NCBI RefSeq assembly: GCF_036867135.1
Contig: NZ_JBAJIJ010000002.1
Location: forward strand, 496,001 to 560,000
Source of the DNA: Aeromicrobium sp. Sec7.5
GTDB taxonomy: Bacteria; Actinomycetota; Actinomycetes; Propionibacteriales; Nocardioidaceae
DNA length: 64,000 bases
Direction: 5' to 3'
Every line of letters starts with the position of its first letter. Within the stretch, counting starts at the first letter, position 1. The notes beneath the pieces were generated by a model. The model did not search any database, was not told the DNA's origin, and was given only the letters and a program-made list of their open reading frames with translations. A program made the position numbers and the translations under genes. Shown piece by piece: positions 17,900-27,400 of this stretch.

Positions 17900-18210
17900 G
17901 CGGACACCCCCTCGTGAGCACCGGTGGTTGACTGACCGAGGTTTCGAGGCTCCGGCGCCAGAGCGCCGTCGCACCTCAACCACCGGGGGTGAGCACCGGT
18001 GGTTGAGGTGCGAGGAGCGCCAGCGACGAGCCTCGAAACCTCGGTCACGCGACGGGCTGAGGAACCCCTTTCGAGGCTCCTCGTTCCTCGTCGCACCTCA
18101 AGGGGCGGGGCTTCGCCCGCACCACCGGTGGTTGAGGTGCGAGGAGCGCTAGCGACGAGCCTCGAAACCTCGGTCACGCGACGGGCTGAGTCAGCAACGA
18201 ACGTGCTCAT
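17896..18210 (-). CDS. 104-residue linker ORF made largely of family A repeat sequence
   Basis: Starts with an ATG overlapping the mceB stop and ends with a TGA overlapping the mceC start, exactly like the two short spacer ORFs of this operon. The first eight residues (MSTFVADS) and the last few (HEGVSA) are not repeat. The middle is translated repeat, with RRVTEVSRLVA occurring twice. The simplest reading is a short spacer ORF that absorbed family A repeats without losing its frame. A stable protein is doubtful. Confidence 0.45.
   Translation of the reverse strand: MSTFVADSARRVTEVSRLVASAPRTSTTGGAGEAPPLEVRRGTRSLERGSSARRVTEVSRLVAGAPRTSTTGAHPRWLRCDGALAPEPRNLGQSTTGAHEGVSA
17925..18195. repeat. 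family A repeats inside the mce operon
   Basis: One half unit (17930-17985) and about one and a half units in inverted orientation (17998-18190), showing GGTTGAGGTGCGAGGAGCGC, GAGCCTCGAAACC and the complementary arms. They sit between mceB and mceC, the only repeats inside an operon in this window. Their folded RNA could pause or separate segments of the long transcript. Confidence 0.85.
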
Positions 18211-19214
18211 GCGGCGCACCTCGCGGAGTTGGACTGGACGCCGACGTCGCCGAAGTAGCCCTCGGGGTTCGGGATGACGCCGCCGATCTGGCAGACGTAG
18301 AAGTTGAGCCACGAGCCGTAGCTGCCGATCGTGCCGATCGCGTCGAGCTTGGTGGGCAGCATCGTGAAGAACTCGTTGAGCGTGCCCTCGGCGTCCGACA
18401 GGTTGCCGGCGAGGGTCTGCAGCGCCGCGATGTCGTTCTTGAGCGGCGCGCGGCCTTCCTCGAGGAGGTCGGCGACGCTGACCGACAGGCCGCTGAGCCC
18501 GTCGAGGGTGCTGCCGATCGTCTCGCGGTCGGACGCCAGGCCGGAGACGAGCTGCGACATCGTGGTGATGACGGCGTCGACCTGGTCGGTACGGCCGTTG
18601 ATCGTGGTGAGCACCGAGCTGAGGCTCGTGATGAGCTCGCCGATCACGGCGTCCTTCTCGGCCAGGGTCGAGGTGAGGTTTCCGGTGCTGGCGAGCAGGG
18701 TGTCGACGGAGGCGCCGTCACCCTGGAACACCGCGATGATGTCGGAGCTCAGCGCGTTGACGTCGTCGGGGTCGAGCGCCTGCAGCAGCGGCTGGAAGCC
18801 GTTGAACAGCAGCGTGAGGTCGAGCGCGGGTGCGGTCTCGTCGAGGCTGAACGTGTGCCCGGGCTCGAGTGCGTCGCCCTTGCGCTCCGGCGGCTCGAGC
18901 GAGATGTACCGCTGTCCCACGAGGTTGCGGAACTTGAGCTGCGCCACGGTGCCCTTCTCGACAGTCGTGCCGTCGGCCACCGTGAACTCCACGACCGCGT
19001 TGGCGTCGTCGTCGAGTCCGATCTTCGCGACCGTGCCGACCTTGACGCCGGCCATGCGCACGTCGTCGCCCTTGTTGAGGCTCGTGGCGTCGGTGTACAC
19101 GGCCGTGTACGTCTCGCCCGGTCCGCTGGAGTTCCGGATCGTGGCGGCGAGGGCCGCCGTGGCGAGCACCGTCAGGAGCGTGAACGCGATGCTCTTGATC
19201 AGGATGATCCTCAC
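18207..19214 (-). CDS. Mce family protein, second position (MceB-like)
   Basis: 335 residues. Anchor (LIKSIAFTLLTVLATAALAA), Mce domain (KGDDVRMAGVKVGTVAKIG, LVGQRYISLEPP), helical region, and conserved C-terminal Cys (FYVCQIGG, SARCAA). GTG start from a GTGA overlap with mceA. Confidence 0.88.
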   Translation of the reverse strand: MRIILIKSIAFTLLTVLATAALAATIRNSSGPGETYTAVYTDATSLNKGDDVRMAGVKVGTVAKIGLDDDANAVVEFTVADGTTVEKGTVAQLKFRNLVGQRYISLEPPERKGDALEPGHTFSLDETAPALDLTLLFNGFQPLLQALDPDDVNALSSDIIAVFQGDGASVDTLLASTGNLTSTLAEKDAVIGELITSLSSVLTTINGRTDQVDAVITTMSQLVSGLASDRETIGSTLDGLSGLSVSVADLLEEGRAPLKNDIAALQTLAGNLSDAEGTLNEFFTMLPTKLDAIGTIGSYGSWLNFYVCQIGGVIPNPEGYFGDVGVQSNSARCAA

Positions 19215-20512
19215 TGGACCGTCACCACCGTTCCGCGGAGCGTGGGGCCGAGCAGCAGGCTGGACCAGGCCGGGTACTCGTCGGGCGGGAGGTTCTGGCC
19301 CCCTGCCATCAGCTCGGCGATGAGCTGGTTCTCGGCCGGGGAGTTGACCTCACCCAGGCCCATGGCGTCGCTGAGCTGCGCCGCGACGAGCGGGCTCGGC
19401 GGGGGCGCGACGACCGGGGGCGTGTCGGCGGAGGCCGGGTTCGTGACCGCACCGGTCTGGTACGGGCAGCGGGGTCCGCCACCGGACTGGAACTGCGGGC
19501 TGTCGGTGCCGTACTGGTAGGCGCCGCGGCTCGGCACGACGTTCAGCGTGACGTGGATGCCGGGCTCGCCCGAGTTGGCGCCGAGCACCTCGTCCATGAC
19601 CGGGATGAAGTCGCTGACGGCCTTGAACAGGCACGGGAACTGCGTGGCGTACGGCGCAGCGGCGCCGAGGGCGTCGCGGCTGGCCGCCGAGAGCGTGATG
19701 ATGTTGCCCTGGTTGGCCTCCAGGAACGCCTGCGTCGTGTTCGAGGTCGTGATGACCGTGGCGAACAGGTTGGTGAGCGTCTGGCTCTCGGCCACGATCG
19801 TGTCGGCCGTGACCGTGAGGTCGTCGAGCGCGTCCAGAAGGTCGGGTGCTGCGACGTCGTAGGTGCGGGCGACCTCGCCGAGCTTGACCAGGTCGTCGGC
19901 CATCTGCGGCACGTACGGCTGGAGCTGGGTGAGGTAGGTGCCCCACTCCTCCATGGCCACGCCGATGTCGTCGCCGCGGCCCGAGAGCATCAGGCTGAGC
20001 TCGCCGAGCGCGGCCGCGAGCTTGTCGGGCTGCAGGGCCTCGAGCACGGGCAGCATCTCGTCGAGGACCTCCTCGAGCTCGACGGCCTCGTCGGAGGCGT
20101 CCTGGCGGATCGTGGCGCCGGCCTCGAGCCCGTCGCCGCTCGTGGCGCCGTCGGCCTGCAGCTGCACGTAGCGCTCGCCGAACAGGGTCTTGGGCAGGAG
20201 CCGCGCGACGGTGTCGGACGGCAGACGCTCGGCGATGCCCGGCTTGAGCGCCAGCGTGAGCACGGCGCCGTCGTCGGTGGACTCGATGCGCTTGACCTCG
20301 CCGACCGGGACGCCGTTGAGCTTGACGTCGGAGCCGGGCTGCATCGCGTTGCCGACGCTGCCGGTCGTGAGCTGGATCTCGGTGCGGGGCGAGAACGCCT
20401 TGTTGTACATCAGCACCGCGACGATCAGGCCGGTGACGATGATGCCGATGAACACGACACCGAACACCAGGTCGAGGGGACGGGTGCTCCGCACCACCAC
20501 GGGCCCGCTCAT
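19211..20512 (-). CDS. Mce family protein, first position (MceA-like)
   Basis: 433 residues. Anchor (LVFGVVFIGIIVTGLIVAVL), Mce domain (PGSDVKLNGVPVGEVKRIE, LFGERYVQLQ) and a long helical region. A C-terminal extension of about 90 residues is rich in Pro and Gly. ATG overlaps the YrbE permease stop (ATGA). Longest of the six Mce proteins with mceE. Confidence 0.88.
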   Translation of the reverse strand: MSGPVVVRSTRPLDLVFGVVFIGIIVTGLIVAVLMYNKAFSPRTEIQLTTGSVGNAMQPGSDVKLNGVPVGEVKRIESTDDGAVLTLALKPGIAERLPSDTVARLLPKTLFGERYVQLQADGATSGDGLEAGATIRQDASDEAVELEEVLDEMLPVLEALQPDKLAAALGELSLMLSGRGDDIGVAMEEWGTYLTQLQPYVPQMADDLVKLGEVARTYDVAAPDLLDALDDLTVTADTIVAESQTLTNLFATVITTSNTTQAFLEANQGNIITLSAASRDALGAAAPYATQFPCLFKAVSDFIPVMDEVLGANSGEPGIHVTLNVVPSRGAYQYGTDSPQFQSGGGPRCPYQTGAVTNPASADTPPVVAPPPSPLVAAQLSDAMGLGEVNSPAENQLIAELMAGGQNLPPDEYPAWSSLLLGPTLRGTVVTVQ

Positions 20513-21408
20513 CCGGCGATCCTGACGGTCGTGCTCGTGCCCCACAGGGCGAGCGAGAGCACGAGGTCGAGCACCGCGACAGTGACGATGCTGCGCCGCA
20601 CGGCCGTGCCGACCGCGATGCCGACGCCCGCCGGGCCGCCGTGCGCGGTGAAGCCGAGGCGGCAGTGGATCAGGATGATGATGACGGCGAACACGAGCAC
20701 CTTGACGAACGACAGCAGGATGTCGATCGGCGGCAGGAACAGCGTGAAGTAGTGGTCGTAGGTTCCCGCGGACTGGCCGTAGAAGTAGACCGTGACGATG
20801 CGGGAGCCGGCGTACGAGGTGAGCAGGCCGATCACGTACAGCGGGATGATCGCGACGAATCCGGCGACGACGCGCGTCGTGACGAGGTAGCGGCGGCTGG
20901 CCACGGCCATGACGTCGAGGGCGTCGACCTCCTCGTTGATGCGCATCGCGCCGAGCTGGGCGGTGAAGCCCGAGCCGACCGTGGCTGACAGTGCGAGTGC
21001 CGCCACCAGGGGCGCGATCTCGCGGGTGTTGAAGTACGCCGAGATGAAGCCGTTGAGGGTGGCGGTGCCGATCTGGTCGAGGGCGGCGTAGCCCTGCATG
21101 CCGACCACGGTGCCGACGAACAGGGTCATGCCGAGCATCACGCCGATCGTGCCGCCGATGACCGCCAGGGCACCGGTGCCGAAGCTGACCTCGGACAGCA
21201 GTCGCGCGATCTCCTTGGGGTGGAAGCGGATCGCCTGGGGGATCGCCGTGAGCACGCCGATGTGGAAGCGCAGGCCGGCGCCGAGGCTGGCGAGCCGGTC
21301 GGCCGGCGCCTTCGCGGCGCGCTTGGCGATCGAGTCGCGCTTCGGCCGCGCGGGCGGCGGAAACTGCGGCTGCGCGTGCGGCTGCGGCTGGGGTTGGGTG
21401 GCAGTCAT
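20509..21408 (-). CDS. YrbE/MlaE-family permease of the mce operon
   Basis: 299 residues. An unusual Gln/Pro-rich N-terminal tail (alternating QP) is followed by the MlaE permease domain with motifs VSFGTGALAVIGGTIGVM, TVGSGFTAQLGAMRINEEVD and the EVDALDVM region that contacts the ATPase. Forms the inner-membrane channel with the second YrbE half. Start ATG overlaps the stop of the 27-codon spacer ORF. Confidence 0.92.
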   Translation of the reverse strand: MTATQPQPQPHAQPQFPPPARPKRDSIAKRAAKAPADRLASLGAGLRFHIGVLTAIPQAIRFHPKEIARLLSEVSFGTGALAVIGGTIGVMLGMTLFVGTVVGMQGYAALDQIGTATLNGFISAYFNTREIAPLVAALALSATVGSGFTAQLGAMRINEEVDALDVMAVASRRYLVTTRVVAGFVAIIPLYVIGLLTSYAGSRIVTVYFYGQSAGTYDHYFTLFLPPIDILLSFVKVLVFAVIIILIHCRLGFTAHGGPAGVGIAVGTAVRRSIVTVAVLDLVLSLALWGTSTTVRIAG

Positions 21409-21488
21409 GACGACACCGCCTTTGAAGAACGCACGGTAGGCGGTGCCGACATGACAACTCCCATGTTTCTCTCGCTTCGCTCGTTCAT
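21405..21488 (-). CDS. 27-residue spacer ORF linking the two permease genes
   Basis: Starts one base after the stop of the MlaF-YrbE fusion gene (TGACATG) and ends with a TGA overlapping the next permease start (ATGA). The peptide begins MNERSERN, contains three in-frame Met codons and ends SKAVSS, like the spacer ORF at 16797-16883. Its first codons come from the GAACGAGCGAAGCGAG motif that also occurs in family B repeats. Likely a coupling device. Confidence 0.55.
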   Translation of the reverse strand: MNERSERNMGVVMSAPPTVRSSKAVSS

Positions 21489-21489
21489 G

Positions 21490-23256
21490 TCAGGCTCCCT
21501 TGCCCGGGACGAGCTGGAGGTACAGCGTGGTGATCACGAAGTTGACGAAGAAGAGCATCAGGAACGTCACGACGACCGACTGGTTGACCGCGTCGCCCAC
21601 GCCCTTCGGGCCGGGCGCGGTGTTGAGCCCGCGGTAGCAGGCGATGACACCGGCCACGAAGCCGAACACGACGGCCTTGATCTCGCCGACCCAGAGGTCG
21701 GAGATCTGCGCGAGGGCCGTGAACGAGGCGAGGTAGGCGCCCGGCGTTCCGCCCTGCACGATGACGTTGAAGACGTAGCCGCCGATCACGCCGACGACCG
21801 AGACGAGGCCGTTCAGCAGCACCGCGGCCATGACACAGGCGATGACGCGTGGCACGACGAGCCGCCGCACGGGGTCGATGCCCATGACGCGCATCGCGTC
21901 GATCTCGTCCTTGATGCGGCGTGAGCCGAGGTCGGCACAGATCGCCGCACCACCGGCGCCAGCGATGACGAGCGTGGTGACGATGGGTGCCGCCTGTTGC
22001 ACGACGGCCAGGACGCTGGCGGCACCCGTGAACGACTGGGCACCGACCTGCACCGTGAGGGTGCCGAGCTGCAGCGCGATGACCGCGCCGAACGGGATGG
22101 CCACGAGCATCGCCGGCACCCAGCTGACGCTGACGACGAACCAGAACTGCTCCAGCACCTCGCGCCAGGCGAACGGCCGGCGGAAGGTCGAGCGGACGGC
22201 GTCCAGGCCCAGCGCCATGAGGTCGCCGACCGAGGTCAGGGCCCGCGTGGCGATCCCGCGCTTGGGAAGGGGACGTGCTCGATCAGCTTCGTCGTCGGGC
22301 GCGATGTAGAGCTGCGCCGCCCCACTGGCGACCCGCTGGCGGTGCCGCTCGTTGGCCGCGCGGGGCTGCCCCGACTTGGGCATCAGCTGGCGCGGCAGCA
22401 CCTCGACCGGCCGGGCACCGGCGTGACGCGAGAGCACCGAGGTGCCGCCGGGGTAGACCGGGTCAAGCTCGACCGGCTGCTCGCGGCGGTGGTCGGTCTC
22501 CTCGCTCATGCCGATGGGCCCCTCGGGGTCGCCGCTCATGAACTGGCTGACGACGGGGTGGTCGGTGAGCAGGAAGTCCTCGCGCGGGCCGAACATCACG
22601 AGCTCGCGGCGGTAGAGCATGCCGAGGTTGTCGGGCATCGTGCGGGCGAGCTCGATGTTGTGGGTGACCACCAGCATCGTGGCGTCGGTGGCGGCGTTGA
22701 CCTCCACGAGCAGCTGGGCGAGGTTCGAGGTGCGCACGGGGTCGAGGCCGGAGTCCGGCTCGTCGATCAGGATGATCTCGGGATCAGTCACGAGCGAACG
22801 GGCCAGGCCGGCGCGCTTCTTCATGCCGCCGGAGATCTCGCCGGGCACCTTGTGCTCCTGGCCCACGAGCCCGACCATGTCGAGCTTCTCCATGACGATC
22901 TCGCGGATCTCGTTCTCGTTCTTGCGGGTGTGCTCGCGCAGCGGGAAGGCGACGTTGTCGTAGACATTCATCGAGCCGAAGAGCGCGCCGTCCTGGAACA
23001 GCACGCCGAAGCGCTTGCGCATCTCCAGGCGCATGGCCTCGGTGGCGCGCACCATGTCGGTGCCGTCGATCAGGATCGAGCCCGCCTCCGGCTGCACGAG
23101 GCCCATGACCGACTTCAGGAACACCGACTTGCCGGTGCCCGAGGGGCCCAGCAGTGCAGTGATCTCGCCGGCGGGAAGCGTCAGCGTGACGTCGTTCCAG
23201 ATGTTCTGGCTGCCGTACGTCTTGCTGAGGCCCTCGACCTCGACCGTGCCGCCCAT
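21490..23256 (-). CDS. MlaF-type ATPase fused to YrbE/MlaE permease
   Basis: 588 residues. Residues 1-250 are an ABC ATPase: Walker A GPSGTGKS (37-44), signature ISGGMKKRAGLARSL (141-155), Walker B IILIDEPDSG (161-170) and the H-loop VVTHN (196-200). A charged linker (250-335) follows, then a full-length YrbE permease (about 335-588) with GAGGAAICADLGSRRIKDE. In mycobacteria the ATPase MceG is encoded apart from the operon, and in Mla systems MlaF and MlaE are separate, so the fusion is notable. Start ATG chosen for the GGAGGAGG upstream. First gene of the mce operon. Confidence 0.9.
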   Translation of the reverse strand: MGGTVEVEGLSKTYGSQNIWNDVTLTLPAGEITALLGPSGTGKSVFLKSVMGLVQPEAGSILIDGTDMVRATEAMRLEMRKRFGVLFQDGALFGSMNVYDNVAFPLREHTRKNENEIREIVMEKLDMVGLVGQEHKVPGEISGGMKKRAGLARSLVTDPEIILIDEPDSGLDPVRTSNLAQLLVEVNAATDATMLVVTHNIELARTMPDNLGMLYRRELVMFGPREDFLLTDHPVVSQFMSGDPEGPIGMSEETDHRREQPVELDPVYPGGTSVLSRHAGARPVEVLPRQLMPKSGQPRAANERHRQRVASGAAQLYIAPDDEADRARPLPKRGIATRALTSVGDLMALGLDAVRSTFRRPFAWREVLEQFWFVVSVSWVPAMLVAIPFGAVIALQLGTLTVQVGAQSFTGAASVLAVVQQAAPIVTTLVIAGAGGAAICADLGSRRIKDEIDAMRVMGIDPVRRLVVPRVIACVMAAVLLNGLVSVVGVIGGYVFNVIVQGGTPGAYLASFTALAQISDLWVGEIKAVVFGFVAGVIACYRGLNTAPGPKGVGDAVNQSVVVTFLMLFFVNFVITTLYLQLVPGKGA

Positions 23257-23334
23257 GCGGTGCCCTCCTCCGTGGTCCGCCGACTCCGTCGGCCTGACGC
23301 GGCGCACGACCCCCGAGTGGTCGGCGCCACCGTG

Positions 23335-23418
23335 AACCTAGGTGTGCCCCACGTCACGGCGCTACCCCCAAGGAGCGATGTCGTCGATCTGGACGGTTTT
23401 TTGTCACCTGCCTCACAA
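23335..23418 (-). promoter_or_regulatory. mce operon promoter with two operator-like palindromes
   Basis: Distal site TTGTCACCTGCCTCACAA at 23401-23418, 145 bp from the mce start codon. Proximal degenerate site GTGTGCCCCACGTCACG near 23342-23358, directly followed on the minus strand by a -10-like TAGGTT (23335-23340). The AGGAGCGAT word at 23371 between them also occurs at the surface-protein promoter. The rest of 23257-23740 shows no gene I can support. Confidence 0.6.
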
Positions 23419-23740
23419 CTTCTGCCGATAGTTGCCGAGGAGCATCGCCAATGAGACGGATCAGTAGCATGCTGGAGAGGCCGGGACGGGCACCGATTCC
23501 CCGCCCGCTCTCGGCAGCCGTGTCGTCTTGATCGACCACGCGGGGGCGCGGACCGGTGCGAGCCGGTTGCGCCACGCACCCCTGTCGCGGAAGACGACCG
23601 TGGAGGCGCGGCCCCGAGGCGCCGGGGTCGCGCATCCGCTCCCTCGCGAACCTGGTCGTCCACAGGCTCGTCGACGAGATCCGGAGGGCGTCAGAGGGTC
23701 GACCTACGGTCGGTCTCGCCCACCTCTCGGAAAGGTGCCC

Positions 23741-24067
23741 ATGATCGATCCCTCCCGTTCTCGCCCGCCGTGGCAGCACGATCCGTGCCCCGCGTGGTGC
23801 GTCGTCGAGCACGACGAGGCCGACCTGCTTGCCGACCGCGTCCACGACAGTGCGGGCCGTTACACGCCAGCGGTGCTGGGCGGGCCACTCGAGGGCGAGC
23901 AGGCCACCACCGAGCTCCTGATCCTCATGTCGCGCCGGTCCGGCGACGCCGGCGAGTGGGTGTTCGTCGGCCAGCCCGAGCGCGATGGCCACCACCTGTC
24001 GCTGAGCCGTGAGGGTGCCGTCCGCGTGGCCCACGAGATCCTGCGACTCGCGTCCGGCAGCGGTTGA
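23741..24067 (+). CDS. DUF6907-like small protein
   Basis: 108 residues. The N-terminal CPAWCVVEHDEADLLADRVH has the Cys/Cys/His/His pattern seen in actinobacterial DUF6907 proteins, possibly metal binding. The rest has a conserved-looking beta/alpha end (HHLSLSREGAVRVAHEI). Function unknown. ATG at 23741 with AAAGG upstream. Directly followed by the XRE regulator; the pairing is common for this family by my recollection. Confidence 0.7.
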   Translation: MIDPSRSRPPWQHDPCPAWCVVEHDEADLLADRVHDSAGRYTPAVLGGPLEGEQATTELLILMSRRSGDAGEWVFVGQPERDGHHLSLSREGAVRVAHEILRLASGSG

Positions 24068-24075
24068 ACTGCATC

Positions 24076-24113
24076 GATGCTACTGATGAGTCCGTCGACT
24101 TATCCGTAGCATC
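24076..24113 (+). promoter_or_regulatory. XRE gene upstream element with inverted repeat
   Basis: GATGCTAC at 24076-24083 is mirrored by GTAGCATC at 24106-24113. Within it, GACTTATCCGTAG (24097-24109) is the exact reverse complement of CTACGGATAAGTC upstream of the second XRE gene (33191-33203). Candidate autoregulatory operator. Confidence 0.5.
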
Positions 24114-24129
24114 GAGCGAGAGTGCACGA

Positions 24130-24351
24130 GTGGCTCAGCACCCGAGGGAGACCATCGGTCTCAAGATCCGCGAGATCCGTCGGGCGCGCGGTCTGAGTCA
24201 GCAGGCGTTCGCCGATGAGCTCGGCTTCGACCGCACCTACATCGGGTCGCTCGAGCGCGGCGAGCGCAATCTGACGCTCGACACCGTCGTGGCCCTGGCT
24301 GAGCGCCTCGGCGTCGATGTGCTCGAGCTGCTGGTGCCGCCGAGCCGCTGA
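24130..24351 (+). CDS. XRE-family transcriptional regulator
   Basis: 73 residues, almost entirely one helix-turn-helix domain: IGLKIREIRRARGLSQQAFA, then DELGFDRTYIGSLERGERNL and AERLGVDVLELL. GTG at 24130 is preferred over earlier in-frame codons because the domain starts there, as in its paralogue at 33241. The two share FDRTYIGSLERGERNLTL-like recognition helices, so they may bind the same DNA. Confidence 0.85.
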   Translation: MAQHPRETIGLKIREIRRARGLSQQAFADELGFDRTYIGSLERGERNLTLDTVVALAERLGVDVLELLVPPSR

Positions 24352-24373
24352 GCATCGACCTGGCTCCACACGA

Positions 24374-24415
24374 CGACGGTGGGTGGGGAGCCTGTCGGCT
24401 CCCCACCCACCGTCG
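24374..24415. terminator. bidirectional hairpin terminator
   Basis: A perfect 19-bp stem with a TGTC loop: left arm CGACGGTGGGTGGGGAGCC, right arm its exact complement. No long T run follows. It lies between the convergent XRE and surface-protein genes. Confidence 0.85.
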
Positions 24416-24430
24416 TTCAGCCGCTGAGCG

Positions 24431-27400
24431 TCAGCTCAGCTGGTGGCGTCCTCGCGCTCGGTAGGCGAGCAGCCCCAGGCCGGCGAGCAGGAACGTCAGA
24501 CCCAGCGGGATCATCGGTCCCACGTCGCCCGCGCCGGTACCCGGAAGGATCCCGTTGCGGCCGCCGCTGCCATTCGCCCCGTCACCGGCGACAGTGATGT
24601 CCTGCCAGCCGATCAGGGCGCCGGCCTCGTCGTAGATCGCGACACGGTGCACCCCTGCTGCCATGTCTGCCGGGATGGTGACCTTGACGGTCCCGTCCGC
24701 GGCGACGGTGACGAACCCGAGGTCACGCGGCGACGAGAACAGCACGACTCGCACCCGCTGACCCACACGGTCGGCGCCGACCTGGATCGTGACCTGGTCG
24801 CCGGCCTTGACCGGGTTCGGGCTGACCGAGATCAGGTCCTTGAACGCCGGGTCCTCCGGGCGGACCAGCGTCACCGCGAAGTCGTCCCAACCGACCAACG
24901 ACCCACCGGAGTACACCGCGAGGCGGTGCGTGCCGAGCGGGATGTCACCGGGGACCAGGACCTGGATGGTCCCGTCCGCAGCCACCGTGGCCGGGGCGAG
25001 CAGGCGATCCAGGTTCGACAGGTAGACCTGCACCTCCTGGCCGGCGAACGCCGTCCCCACCTGCACCGTGATGGTCGCGCCGGGTGCGGTCGGACCGTCG
25101 AGGTCGATGATGACCTCACCGGTCGGCGGGGTCGTGTCCTTCGGACCCACCGGAGCCGTCGGATCGGACTTCGAGACCACAGCCGCCTCATCGCCACGCG
25201 TGGCGGTCGAGGCGAACGAGATCTCGGCGCCGAGGTGGTCCTCGGTCAGCGCGAGGGACGTGGTCGTCGCTCCCTCGATCGGCTCACCGTCGGCCAGCCA
25301 CTGGTTGACGACCGTAACGCCCTGGGTGTCGTTGAACGTCGCCGGCGTGCCGGTGAGCGTCTGCCCGACCTTGGGGGTGCCGGTGACCGTCGGCTCGGTC
25401 GTGGCCGCGAGGACCACGAGCACCGGTCCGACCGCGGTCGAGACCGACGGGACGGCCTCCTCGCCACGGGTGGCGACGGACTTGAACTGGATGTTCTGGC
25501 CGACGTGATCGGTCGTGAGCACCAGGGTGGTGCCCTCGGCCACGACCTCCTGGCCGCCGATCAACCAGTAGTTGGCGATCGTGACGTCCTCGGTGGTCGA
25601 GAAGGTCGCCGGCGTGCCGGTCAGCGTCTGCCCAACCCGCGGGGTGCCCGTGAGGGTGGCCTCGGTCGTGACGACCAGGTCGACCGGGGCGTCCGTGACG
25701 GCGCCCGTGGGCACCGACTCAGCCGTGTCCGTCGCCTCGTCGATGGCGCGGGTCGCGGTCTGGACGACCTTGACCTGCTGACCGCGCTGCGCCTCGGTGA
25801 GCTCCAGCGTCCCGCCGGTCGCACCCTCGATCGCGGTGAAGGTCTCACCGCTCCCGGCGAACCACTGGAGCGTCGACGTGACGCCCTCGGGGTCCGCCAC
25901 CGGGGTGGCCGTCAGCGTCTGGCCGATGAACGGCTGACCCGTGACGGTCGGCTGACCGACGATCTCCAGCGGCGGCATCTCGATCGGTCCGAGGTTCTCG
26001 GACGCCGAGTTCGCGAACTGCCCCGCGACGTTGCCGGTCGCGAAGAATCGCACCGTCTGTCCGAGGTCCTCGGCGAGCAGGGTGACCTCCGGAACCCCAC
26101 CTGGCGGGATCGCGACGTATCGCGAGCCGATCAGGAACGCGTAGATCACGGACTCCGGCGGGTACGAGAACGTGCCCGGAACGCCGGTGATCGTGCTGCC
26201 CACGAGCAGGTCGCCCGTGATGGTCGCCGGCGTCGCGGCGAACTGGACGATCGGGCCGATGGGTGCCGAGTCCGACGTGACCGTCGCACCCGTCTCGTCG
26301 GTTGCCGTCGTGCGGTACACGAGGAACTTGCCCTCGTTCTCCGCACCCAGCGTCAACGGGTTCGCGTCAGTGACGAGCTCGTAGCTCTCCGCCGGCGCAT
26401 CGGCCGTGTCGGCCCGGTACCAGGCACTCGTCTCGGACTCCGGGGCCCGGTTGAATACCGCCGGGATGCCGATCACGTCCGAGTTCAGCACCGGTACGCC
26501 CTCCACCTGAGGCGCTTCGGAAGCGACCAGAGGCGGGGTGGTGACAGGCCCGACGGCCGGCGCGATCGAGGTCGAGGACTGACCTGCGACATCGCCCCGC
26601 GCGAAGAACTGCACGGTCTGGCCGACATACGCGTCAAGCACCGGCAGGTCCAGGGAACCGCCCGGCGGGACCGGGATGACTCCGCTCGACCCGACGAGCC
26701 AGAAGTACGTCACCGTCTCCGGCGGGTACGAGAAGTCACCTGGGACGCCAGTCAGGGTGCCACCCACCACCGGATCGCCCGTAATGCTCGAGGCCGTCGA
26801 GCTGAACTGCACGACCGGACCGATCGGAGTGGAGTCCGAGGTGAACGTCGCACCTTCCTCGTCGGTCGCCGTCGAGCGGTACACGAGGAACTTGCCCTCG
26901 TTCTCCGCACCCAGCGTCAACGGGTTCGCGTCGCTGACCAGCTCGTAGCTGTCAGCAGGCGCGTCGGCCGTGTCGGCCCGGTACCAGGCGCTCGACTCGG
27001 TCTCGGGCGTGAAGCTGAACTGCGCCGCGATGCCGATGACGTCGGAGTTCAGCACCGGGACGCCTTCGATCTTCGCTGCCTCCACGACACCGGTCGAGCC
27101 GGAGTCGATCGGTCCGACCAGGTTGGAGTCGGCGGTCCACGTGGTGCCTTCGGCGTCCTCCACCGTCGTGCGGTAGGCGACGTACTGACCCTGGAGCTCA
27201 GCAGTCAGCGGCAACGGGTTCGTGTCACCGATCAGCGTCCACTCGGCAGCCGGCGTGTCCGCCGACGGTGCGCGGTACCACGCGCTGGTCTCGGACGTGG
27301 TCTCGAAGTTGAACTCGGCAGCCGTACCCGTCACGGACGTGCCGACGACCGGCAGACCCTCGACCTGCGGCGGGCTCACCACGCCGGGCTCCGGCCCCGC

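Noticed and set aside
23401-23418. Operator as a CRP-type site (TGTGA-N6-TCACA)
   Set aside because: The conserved arms read TGTCAC/GTGACA with a 4-base spacer, which differs in order and spacing from the CRP consensus.
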